5,448 nucleotides of DNA from an uncultured Chloroflexota bacterium (GTDB lineage: Bacteria > Chloroflexota > Chloroflexia > Chloroflexales > Roseiflexaceae): contig CAIQIY010000401.1 of NCBI GenBank assembly GCA_903871975.1, positions 1-5,448 of the forward strand, read 5' to 3'. A program made the translations under genes and the position numbers. The notes beneath the pieces are model-generated. The model made no database searches. It was not told where the DNA came from and saw nothing but the letters and a program-made list of their open reading frames with translations. Below are positions 1-5,448 of this stretch, one piece after another. Numbering within the stretch: position 1 is the first letter of the stretch; each line of letters opens with the position of its first letter.

Positions 1-1
1 C

Positions 2-1126
2 GTCACCCTCGCCGGCGGCGCCGGGAGCCGTTGGACACAGGGTGCCGGCATCGTCAAGGCGATCAATCCGTTCGCGCGGCTGGCGGGCCGCCACCGCAGT
101 TTCGTCGAGGTCCATCTGGCCAAGAGCCGGCAGGCGATGCGCCGTCATGGCGCCGCAGTGCCGCATCTCGTCACTACCAGCTATCTGACGCATGCCGCAA
201 TCGAGGCGTATATCGCCGACCATCCGACGCTCCGGCCGCTCCGCGATGCCGGGCTCCTCGTGCTCTCGCCCGGTCGGGCCGTCGGCCTGCGCCTGGTGCC
301 GATGGCGCGCGATCTGCGCTTTGCCTGGGAAGAGACGCCGCAACAATTGCTCGATGCCCAGGCACAGAAGGTTCGCGACAGCCTGCATGCGGCCCTCATC
401 GCCTGGGCGCGCTCCGCTGGCGAGGGCCGCGATTATACCGACAACCTGCCACAGCAGGTGCTCAGCCCAGTCGGGCATTTCTTCGAGGTACCCAATCTGC
501 TGCGCAACGGAGTGCTGGCACGCCTGCTCGACGAGCGGCCACAGATTCGCTATCTGCTGCTCCACAACATCGACACCGTCGGCGCTGCCCTCGATGCCGG
601 GCTGCTCGGCGTGCACATCAGCCGCGGCGATTGCCTCACCTTCGAGGTGACGCCACGACGCATCGATGATCGGGGCGGCGGCCTGGCGCGTGTCGATGGC
701 ACGCTGCGGCTGCTCGAAGGGCTGGCGATGCCGCGCGAGGCCGACGAGGCTGCGCTGTCGTACTACAATACGCTGACGACCTGGATCGATATCGATCAGC
801 TGCTGGCGATTGCCGGGCTCGATCGCACCACGCTGCACGATCAAGCACGAGTCGCTGCGGCGGCGCGCGCCCTGGCGGCGCGCGTGCCCACCTACATCAC
901 GCTGAAGGACGTCAAAAAACGCTGGGGCCACGGCCAGGAGGACGTCTTCCCGGTGGCACAGTACGAGAAGCTGTGGGGCGACATGACGGCACTGCCCGAA
1001 GTGGCGTGTGGCTTCGTGGCAGTACCACCGCATCGTGGCCGCCAGTTGAAGGAACCCGCGCAGCTCGATGCCTGGTTGCGCGATGGTTCGGCTGCCTTCC
1101 TCGAGACGATCACCGATTGGGAGTGA
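2..1126 (+). CDS. UDPGP-family sugar-1-phosphate uridylyltransferase-like protein, 5' end outside window
   Basis: Probably transfers UMP from UTP to a sugar 1-phosphate in the cytosol, giving a UDP-sugar; the sugar cannot be read from the sequence. The open frame runs in from the left edge for 374 visible residues and ends at TGA 1124-1126. Visible residues 5-11 are GGAGSRW, the nucleotide-binding loop of this fold, followed by Lys19 as candidate phosphate-binding lysine. Further family-like landmarks are SPVGH (155-159), NIDTVGA (189-195, the metal-binding Asp region), and YYNTLTTWIDID (254-265, resembling the YNTNN..W.NL stretch of UGPases). The first in-frame ATG, at 137, is not the true start because the binding loop lies upstream of it; the real start is off the window. 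The loop is unusual: Trp replaces the usual Leu and there is no Pro before the Lys. The family call is fairly firm; substrate and even activity are open. It heads the visible + strand operon. Confidence 0.75.
   Translation, partial: VTLAGGAGSRWTQGAGIVKAINPFARLAGRHRSFVEVHLAKSRQAMRRHGAAVPHLVTTSYLTHAAIEAYIADHPTLRPLRDAGLLVLSPGRAVGLRLVPMARDLRFAWEETPQQLLDAQAQKVRDSLHAALIAWARSAGEGRDYTDNLPQQVLSPVGHFFEVPNLLRNGVLARLLDERPQIRYLLLHNIDTVGAALDAGLLGVHISRGDCLTFEVTPRRIDDRGGGLARVDGTLRLLEGLAMPREADEAALSYYNTLTTWIDIDQLLAIAGLDRTTLHDQARVAAAARALAARVPTYITLKDVKKRWGHGQEDVFPVAQYEKLWGDMTALPEVACGFVAVPPHRGRQLKEPAQLDAWLRDGSAAFLETITDWE
1119..1123 (+). promoter_or_regulatory. Shine-Dalgarno for the glycosidase, inside the end of the upstream gene
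   Basis: GGGAG lies 6 nt before ATG 1130 and overlaps the last codons of the nucleotidyltransferase, whose TGA ends at 1126. Three nucleotides separate stop and start, so the two genes are probably translated in a coupled way from one mRNA. Confidence 0.7.
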
Positions 1127-1129
1127 CCG

Positions 1130-2380
1130 ATGTACCGTCAGCCATTGCGCTTTCCCGCTGGATTCCTCTGGGGCACTGCCTCGAGCGCCCATCAGGTCGA
1201 GGGTGACAACTGGCGCAATCAGTGGTGGGAATGGGAGCAGCGCCCTGGCGCAATCTGGCGCGGCGATACATCGGGCGCAGCGTGTGGCTGGTGGCACGAT
1301 TGCGAGGCAGATTTCGACCGGATGCAGGCATTGGGCACCAACGCGCATCGCCTGTCGCTCGAATGGAGCCGCATCGAGCCCGAGGACGGGCACTTCGATG
1401 CGGCGGCGCTGGCACGCTATCGTGCGATGCTGATCGGCCTGCAACGCCGCGGTCTCGTGCCCATGGTGACATTGCATCATTTCACCGAACCACAGTGGCT
1501 GGCACGCCGCGGTGGCTGGCGCCATCGGGCGACGCCCGAACGCTTCGCCCGATTCGTCGATGTGGTGCTGCACCAGCTCGGCGACCTGTGCAACCTCTGG
1601 TGTACGATCAACGAGCCGTCGGTGTATGCCGTGCTGGGCTACGCGCTGGGGGTTTGGCCACCCGGCGTGCGCTCGTTGCCGGCCAGCATTCACGTCGTCC
1701 GTCAGCTGCTGCGCGGTCATCGGCACGCCGTCCAGGTGATTCATGCCCATGGCACGCACCACCAGGTCGGGCTGGCACACCACACGCGCATCTACGATCC
1801 GGCGACGCCCGGCAAGCGCGACGTGCTGGTGTCGCTGCTGTACGACTTCTTCGCCAACGGTATCGTGCTGCGTGCCCTGGGTGGGGCGTGTGATTTCATC
1901 GGGCTGAACTACTACAGCCGTGACCATGTGTCGTTCGATGCCCGTGCACCGCATCGGCTGTTCGCACGCCGCTTCATCCCCGAGCGCTTCGCCCGCAGCG
2001 ACCTCGGTGTGCTCGGCGAGCCGTTCGGCGAGATCTATCCCGCCGGCATGGAGCGGGCACTCCGCCGCCTGTGGCACCGGCTGCGCCTGCCCATCTACAT
2101 CACCGAGACCGGCCTGCCCGATGCGCACGACCAGCAGCGGCCGCGCTTCCTGATCGAGCATCTCGCCGCCATCCATCGCGCCTGCGCTGCCGGCGTCGAC
2201 GTGCGCGGCGTGTTCGTGTGGACGCTGGTCGACAACTTTGAATGGGCCGAAGGCTGGGGCCAGCGGTTCGGGCTATACGCGCTGGATCGCGCCACCGGTG
2301 CGCGCCGGCTGCGGCGCTCGGGTGCGCTCTATGCCGCGATCGCCCGCGCCAATGCCTGCCCCCCGCCCGGCACGCTCTGA
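1130..2380 (+). CDS. Family 1 glycoside hydrolase (SFR2-like beta-glycosidase)
   Basis: A 416-residue retaining beta-glycosidase of GH1 with a single (beta/alpha)8 barrel and no signal peptide, so cytosolic. The N-terminal signature FLWGTASSAHQVEG (12-25) supplies Gln22 of the -1 sugar site, and LHHFTEP (115-121) supplies His117. The acid/base is Glu162 in TINEP, the nucleophile Glu326 in ITETG, and the aglycone-side sugar ligands are Glu371 and Trp372 in NFEWAEGW. All key residues are present. The Ser-Lys-Tyr pattern of 6-phospho-beta-glycosidases is absent, so the substrate is probably unphosphorylated. It is shorter than typical bacterial GH1 (about 440-460 residues). The usual FLDP...G.YP segment before the DFIGLNYY strand (255-262) is missing, as I recall for plant SFR2 galactolipid galactosyltransferase. 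Later stretches (GEIYPAGMERAL, RFLIEHLAAIHRA) also resemble SFR2. It could hydrolyse or transglycosylate. Family certain, substrate not. Confidence 0.93.
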   Translation: MYRQPLRFPAGFLWGTASSAHQVEGDNWRNQWWEWEQRPGAIWRGDTSGAACGWWHDCEADFDRMQALGTNAHRLSLEWSRIEPEDGHFDAAALARYRAMLIGLQRRGLVPMVTLHHFTEPQWLARRGGWRHRATPERFARFVDVVLHQLGDLCNLWCTINEPSVYAVLGYALGVWPPGVRSLPASIHVVRQLLRGHRHAVQVIHAHGTHHQVGLAHHTRIYDPATPGKRDVLVSLLYDFFANGIVLRALGGACDFIGLNYYSRDHVSFDARAPHRLFARRFIPERFARSDLGVLGEPFGEIYPAGMERALRRLWHRLRLPIYITETGLPDAHDQQRPRFLIEHLAAIHRACAAGVDVRGVFVWTLVDNFEWAEGWGQRFGLYALDRATGARRLRRSGALYAAIARANACPPPGTL

Positions 2381-2402
2381 ATCAGGCCACATGGCACTGA
2401 AC

Positions 2403-2408
2403 GAAAGG
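2403..2408 (+). promoter_or_regulatory. Shine-Dalgarno for the MFS permease
   Basis: GAAAGG lies 5 nt before ATG 2414 in the 33-nt gap after the glycosidase stop. It supports this start. I see no promoter or terminator in the gap, so the permease is probably read from the upstream operon. Confidence 0.6.
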
Positions 2409-2413
2409 TCTTC

Positions 2414-3583
2414 ATGGCGACCATGCCAACCGACACGCTGACGTCCCGCGAGCTCGCCATCGTCACCGTCGCCCGCCTCGTCCTGACCGTCGCGTTTCGT
2501 GTGCTCTATCCGTTGTTGCCGTTCCTCGGCGGTCATCTGCAGGTCGATCTGGCGCTGGTCAGCACGCTGGTGACCATCCAGCTGCTCGCCGGCCTGCTCA
2601 GCCCGCTGGCGGGCATGCTGGCCGATGCCTACGGCGAGCGGCCGCTGATGCTGGCCGGACTGGCGATGTATGTCGCCGGTACCCTGGTATGCGCCATCGA
2701 TCTGGGATTCACCGGCTACCTGGTCGGCTACGTCGGTGTCGGCATCGCGCTGGCACTCTTCCAGCCACCCTCCACTGCGTATCTCAGTGCCCGCTCGTCG
2801 TACGCGCGCCGCGGCCGGGTCATCGGCATCGCCGAGCTGTCCTGGGCGGGCGCCGCGCTGCTCGGCGTCTACCCGCTGATGCTGCTGGTCGAGGCGAGCG
2901 ACAGCGTCGCGCTGGTGTACTGGATCCTGAGTGGCCTCGGCCTCGCGGCGCTGCTGCTCGTCTGGCGCGGGCTGCCGCCGACGCCGCGTCACGCCGCGAC
3001 ACAGGTGCGCATCGACTGGCGCGCGCTGGCTGCACCGAGTGCGCTGTTGATGCTCGCCTTCCTGGCCCTGGTGATGCTGGCCTACGACCTGTTTCTGGTG
3101 GCCCAGGCACCCTGGCTCAAGGACGAGCTGAATGTCACCGAGGCGCAGCTCGGCCAGCTGTTCGGTGTCGTCGGCGTGGCCGAGATGCTCGGCTCGCTGG
3201 GCGTCGCCTTCCTCGCCGATCGGCTGGGCAAGCGACGCTCGGTGCTGGTCGGATTTGCGATCACCGCCGGCCTGGTGCTGCTGCTGCCATTGAGCGCCGT
3301 CGACCTCTGGGTCGTCGCGGTGCTGTTCTTCGCGCTCTACGGCGTGATGGAGTTCGCGATCGTCGCTGCCATCCCGCTGATGTCGGCAGTGGCGCCGACT
3401 GCCCGCGGTACGCTGCTGGCGCTGAGTGTGATGGTCGTCGGCCTCGGTCGTGCGCTCGGCGCCCAGCTGAGCATTCCGGCGTATCAGCTGGCCGGCATGA
3501 CGCTCAACGCGGTGGTGTCGGTGGTGCTGATCGTCGTGGCACTGGTGCTGGTGACGCAGGTGCGCGAACACGAGGCGGCGTAG
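2414..3583 (+). CDS. Major facilitator superfamily transporter, 12 TM
   Basis: A 389-residue inner-membrane secondary transporter. Hydrophobic stretches fit 12 helices, roughly 14-38, 48-70, 77-95, 99-118, 134-158, 164-184, then a short cytosolic loop (185-203, PTPRH...), and 205-231, 246-268, 275-294, 296-320, 331-352, 362-381. MFS motif A, GMLADAYGERP (67-77), sits between helices 2 and 3. Its degenerate copy LADRLGKRR (267-275) sits between helices 8 and 9, the expected half-repeat. Charged residues inside helices (Arg21, Arg29, Glu141, Asp225, Glu257, Glu313) are candidates for proton or substrate coupling. Overall it resembles the drug- and sugar-efflux branches (Bcr/AraJ/NepI-type) more than sugar importers, but substrate and direction cannot be deduced. 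It follows the glycosidase by 33 nt, so it may handle that enzyme's substrate or product. The ATG start is supported by a Shine-Dalgarno 5 nt upstream and a short charged N-terminus before helix 1. Confidence 0.92.
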   Translation: MATMPTDTLTSRELAIVTVARLVLTVAFRVLYPLLPFLGGHLQVDLALVSTLVTIQLLAGLLSPLAGMLADAYGERPLMLAGLAMYVAGTLVCAIDLGFTGYLVGYVGVGIALALFQPPSTAYLSARSSYARRGRVIGIAELSWAGAALLGVYPLMLLVEASDSVALVYWILSGLGLAALLLVWRGLPPTPRHAATQVRIDWRALAAPSALLMLAFLALVMLAYDLFLVAQAPWLKDELNVTEAQLGQLFGVVGVAEMLGSLGVAFLADRLGKRRSVLVGFAITAGLVLLLPLSAVDLWVVAVLFFALYGVMEFAIVAAIPLMSAVAPTARGTLLALSVMVVGLGRALGAQLSIPAYQLAGMTLNAVVSVVLIVVALVLVTQVREHEAA

Positions 3584-3588
3584 CAACG

Positions 3589-3620
3589 GGAGCCTGGGCG
3601 GCGGCGCGTGCACCGGCTCC
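3589..3620. terminator. GC-rich hairpin between convergent genes, possible bidirectional terminator
   Basis: GGAGCC at 3589-3594 pairs with GGCTCC at 3615-3620. Bulging out T3595 lets GG 3596-3597 pair with CC 3613-3614, giving an 8-bp stem around a loop of about 15 nt. It lies in the 52-nt gap between two convergent stop codons, the expected place for a shared terminator. There is no T run on either strand, so intrinsic termination would be weak; chance pairing in GC-rich DNA is possible. Confidence 0.3.
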
Positions 3621-3635
3621 AGACGGCCCGATGCA

Positions 3636-4619
3636 TCACGTCGCAGCCTGGGCGTCCGCCAGGCTCCGGCGCCGCCAGAATGTCAGGAGCTCGGCGATGA
3701 TCTGTGGCATGGTGTAGCGCGGCTCCCAGCCGGTGTCGGCGCGTAGCCGCCGGTTGTCGCCCTGCAGGATCGGCTCGTCGACCGGCCGCAGGCGCGTCGG
3801 GTCGACGCGCACCTCGACAGCTACATGGCCCTGACGGCACACTTCGTCGACGATGTCGCCGATGCGGCTGGCGATGCCCGAACACAGGTTATAGACGCTC
3901 CCCGGACGGCCATGCTGCATCAGGGCCCACAATGCTCGGCTCACATCATCGATGTGGCTGAAATCGCGCCGTGGCTCCAGATTCCCGACCAGCAGCACCG
4001 GCGGCTGCAGGCCAGCCTCGATGCGCGCCATCTGACGGCAGAACGTCTGAATCGAGCAGCGGTCGCCCTGATACGGCCCGACATGATTGAATGAGCGCGT
4101 CACGATCACGTGCAAGCCGTAGCTGTCGTGATACTGCAAGCCCAGCAGCTCCTGGGTCACTTTGCTGACACCGTAGGGCGAACTGGGCCGGCACGGGTGG
4201 CTCTCGCTGATCGGCACGGCCGCCGGGTCGACTACGCCGTACTGCGCGCTTGAGCCGGCGATGTGAACCCGCGCCCGACTGGCGTGGCGCCGTACCGCCT
4301 CGAGCAGGTTGAGCGTCCCCTCGCCATTGACGCGCAGCGTCGCGACCGGAGCATCCCACGATGCGGCCGGGTAGCTCTGGGCTGCGAGGTGATACACGAT
4401 GTCGGGTTGTGCGCCGGCGACCGCCCCCGCGACGGCAAATGGGTCCTCGATGTCGCCTTCGTGCAGCGTGACACGCTCGAGCACATCGGCGAGCGGGCGC
4501 ACGTCGCTGCGCCAGCGTTTGAACAGATGGACGTCGGCCTGCTGCCCGACAAGAAACCGCGCCAGGGCGATGCCGACCGGACCGGTGGCGCCGGTGATCA
4601 GAACTCGCGGGTGCGTCAC
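3636..4619 (-). CDS. rmd: NAD(P)-dependent SDR, GDP-6-deoxy-D-lyxo-4-hexulose (GDP-6-deoxymannose) reductase-like
   Basis: Extended short-chain dehydrogenase of 327 residues from the GTG start, acting in the cytosol. It likely reduces the 4-keto group of GDP-4-dehydro-6-deoxy-D-mannose to GDP-D-rhamnose, a precursor for surface polysaccharide. The Rossmann loop is GATGPVG (10-16), and the catalytic YxxxK is Tyr149-Lys153 in SPYGVSK. Other family marks are YHLAAQSYP (76-84), TRSFNHVGPYQ (174-184), VGNLEPRRDF (211-220), YNLCSG (243-248) and a C-terminal GDN..L..DTGWEP (287-300). These fit RMD better than GDP-mannose 4,6-dehydratase, which is longer, or UDP-glucose epimerase. Where dehydratases carry a catalytic Glu (S/T-S-E-x-YG) this protein has SSAQYG (123-128), which suits a reductase. 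The GTG start is chosen over an ATG 36 nt upstream because GGGAGG lies 5 nt before it and protein homology begins there. It overlaps the preceding acetyltransferase by GTGA. Other 4-ketosugar substrates remain possible. Confidence 0.82.
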   Translation of the reverse strand: MTHPRVLITGATGPVGIALARFLVGQQADVHLFKRWRSDVRPLADVLERVTLHEGDIEDPFAVAGAVAGAQPDIVYHLAAQSYPAASWDAPVATLRVNGEGTLNLLEAVRRHASRARVHIAGSSAQYGVVDPAAVPISESHPCRPSSPYGVSKVTQELLGLQYHDSYGLHVIVTRSFNHVGPYQGDRCSIQTFCRQMARIEAGLQPPVLLVGNLEPRRDFSHIDDVSRALWALMQHGRPGSVYNLCSGIASRIGDIVDEVCRQGHVAVEVRVDPTRLRPVDEPILQGDNRRLRADTGWEPRYTMPQIIAELLTFWRRRSLADAQAAT

Positions 4620-5362
4620 AGGTGCCTCCCGGTGCGATACCAGTAGCGATAGCATTCGCTGAAGCCCAGGGTGTGGTAGAGGTGCTGCGCGGTCACGTTG
4701 GCTTCATCGACCTGCAGGTAGCATGTGCTGGCGCCGTGCTGTGCCGCCCAGCCGCATAGCCCGGCCATCAGGCGCCGGCCATGGCCGCGGCCCCGCTGGG
4801 CGTGATCCACCACGACGTCGAAGATCCCCACCATGCTGCCATCGAGCACTGCGATGGCGCATGCCAGCGGATCACCGCTGCCGTCGCGCAGCACGGCGCG
4901 CAGGTGGGGGGTGGCGATGCGCTGCAATACGTCGCGGTGTGCTGCATGCCCACGGGCTGCCTGGCCCGAACAGGCCTCGTGGATTGCCAACCAATCGTCG
5001 AGCGGCGCGTCGGCCACGGTCGGCGCAGCAGCATGCTCGTCGGCAGTCAATGGTCGCTGCAGGACGCGCGCCCCGGGTGCGTGCCGGTAGCCCCGCGCTG
5101 CCAGCGCTCCATCGAGCTCGGTGGGCTGCGACGCCGCGTGCAGGCGAAAGACACAGGCCCCGCCACAGGCGCGGTAGAACGCCTCGGCGTCGGTGATCTG
5201 CTGCGCCAGATCGTCACCGTCGTGCCACGCGAGTGCACTCACCGAGTTGATGCGCCGACCAGCCTGGCCGTGGTGGTATTGCGCCAACCACCCCCCGATC
5301 GGCTGCCGGACGGCGGCCGACCAGGCGCGCAGCGCTGCCCGCTCAATGGCGTCGATCTCCAT
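4616..5362 (-). CDS. GNAT family N-acetyltransferase with degenerate N-terminal half
   Basis: A 248-residue cytosolic protein that should transfer an acetyl group from acetyl-CoA to an amine; the acceptor is unknown. The C-terminal half (about 115-245) is the catalytic GNAT domain. The strand VGIFDVVVDHAQRGRGHG (178-195) carries the acetyl-CoA pyrophosphate loop Q/RxxGxG, here QRGRGHG (189-195). It is followed by YLQVDEANVTAQHLYHTLGF (215-234), with Asn222 and Tyr229 where the family has its usual Asn and general-acid Tyr. The N-terminal half has RRINSV (36-41), AFYRACG (61-67) and LDGALAARGYR (83-93). This pattern is common in two-domain acetyltransferases of the Rv0428c type and looks like a GNAT fold without a CoA loop. 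It is the first visible gene of the - strand operon and overlaps the SDR gene by 4 nt. That could mean acetylation of a sugar intermediate, but standalone housekeeping roles are equally likely. The ATG start is backed by a strong Shine-Dalgarno. Confidence 0.85.
   Translation of the reverse strand: MEIDAIERAALRAWSAAVRQPIGGWLAQYHHGQAGRRINSVSALAWHDGDDLAQQITDAEAFYRACGGACVFRLHAASQPTELDGALAARGYRHAPGARVLQRPLTADEHAAAPTVADAPLDDWLAIHEACSGQAARGHAAHRDVLQRIATPHLRAVLRDGSGDPLACAIAVLDGSMVGIFDVVVDHAQRGRGHGRRLMAGLCGWAAQHGASTCYLQVDEANVTAQHLYHTLGFSECYRYWYRTGRHL
4625..4630 (-). promoter_or_regulatory. Shine-Dalgarno that sets the GTG start of the SDR gene
   Basis: Read on the - strand, GGGAGG is followed by 5 nt and then GTG (4619-4617). 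It lies within the last codons of the acetyltransferase gene. It argues for the GTG start and against the upstream ATG at 4655, which would add 12 residues with no family match. Confidence 0.75.
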
Positions 5363-5365
5363 CGC

Positions 5366-5373
5366 CCTCCCCT
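5366..5373 (-). promoter_or_regulatory. Shine-Dalgarno for the acetyltransferase
   Basis: On the - strand, AGGGGAGG precedes ATG (5362-5360) with only GCG after its last G. The purine-rich block is an extended anti-SD match and supports the ATG. An ATG at 5378-5376 lies upstream but is out of frame. Confidence 0.65.
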
Positions 5374-5448
5374 TCCATTTCCATCACACGCGTGCGTGCC
5401 CCTACAATACCACACCACAACCGTGCGGCCGAATGCGCGTGGCTGGTC
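5374..5448. other. Upstream region of the - strand operon, probable promoter area
   Basis: These 75 nt hold no recognised gene. On the - strand there is a TATTGT (5412-5407 region), a 4-of-6 match to a -10 box, but no convincing -35 at the right distance. On the + strand the same spot reads TACAAT (5403-5408), a 5-of-6 match with no -35. An 8-bp palindrome CACGCGTG occupies 5387-5394, inside the expected leader. I cannot name a transcription start or an operator with confidence. Confidence 0.25.

Noticed and set aside
31..669. A 212-codon + strand frame over the nucleotidyltransferase gene
   Set aside because: Low-complexity Arg/Ala/Pro composition in a shifted frame of a gene with clear family motifs.
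2273..3613. A 446-codon open frame on the - strand across the permease and the glycosidase end
   Set aside because: Its product is rich in His, Gln, Arg and Asp with no domain pattern. It lies exactly antisense to a well-supported membrane protein, so it is a by-product of high-GC codon bias.
2689..3717. A 342-codon open frame on the + strand overlapping the permease
   Set aside because: The product is Arg/Ala/Gly-rich, shows no membrane helices or known motifs, and overlaps the real gene in another frame.
4620..4655. ATG at 4655 as the start of the SDR gene
   Set aside because: It lies inside the acetyltransferase gene and adds 12 residues ahead of the Rossmann strand without family support. 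The GTG at 4619 has a strong Shine-Dalgarno at the right spacing.
5433..5448. Possible start of a divergent + strand gene (ATG at 5433)
   Set aside because: Only five codons are visible, no Shine-Dalgarno precedes it, and the TACAAT upstream has no matching -35.
1..5448. Search for tRNA/rRNA genes, CRISPR repeats, IS ends, riboswitches and phage genes
   Set aside because: Coding sequence covers nearly the whole window, the gaps are 3, 33, 52 and 86 nt, and nothing in them resembles these elements.

Overview
The window is GC-rich bacterial DNA, roughly two-thirds G+C by eye, and almost entirely coding. It holds five protein genes, one of them cut by the left edge, and no RNA genes, insertion sequences, CRISPR arrays or long repeats. 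Gene content, codon style and protein flavour resemble phototrophic or filamentous Chloroflexota (Chloroflexales, Roseiflexus/Chloroflexus-like). That is recognition rather than proof, and another high-GC phylum is possible.

Layout: positions 2-3583 carry three genes on the + strand that look like one transcription unit. They are the 3' part of a UDPGP-family sugar-1-phosphate nucleotidyltransferase, a cytosolic family 1 glycoside hydrolase (3 nt later) and an MFS permease (33 nt later). Positions 3584-3635 are a 52-nt convergent gap with a GC-rich hairpin. Positions 3636-5362 carry two genes on the - strand: a GNAT acetyltransferase read first, then a GDP-6-deoxy-lyxo-hexulose (GDP-6-deoxymannose) reductase-type SDR. 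These two overlap by 4 nt (GTGA). Positions 5363-5448 are the leader and probable promoter region of that second operon.

How the genes may work together: the + strand set could make a UDP-sugar, hydrolyse or transfer a glycosyl group, and move a small molecule across the membrane. The glycosidase resembles the plant SFR2 galactolipid-remodelling branch of GH1 more than ordinary beta-glucosidases, so a glycolipid role is an attractive but unproven idea. The - strand pair points to a deoxysugar nucleotide such as GDP-D-rhamnose for surface polysaccharide, with an acetyltransferase of unknown substrate. No gene for the matching GDP-mannose 4,6-dehydratase lies inside the window.

I did not find a clearly new system. 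The best leads are the SFR2-like glycosidase next to a divergent UDPGP enzyme, and the SDR whose catalytic-loop acidic residue is replaced.
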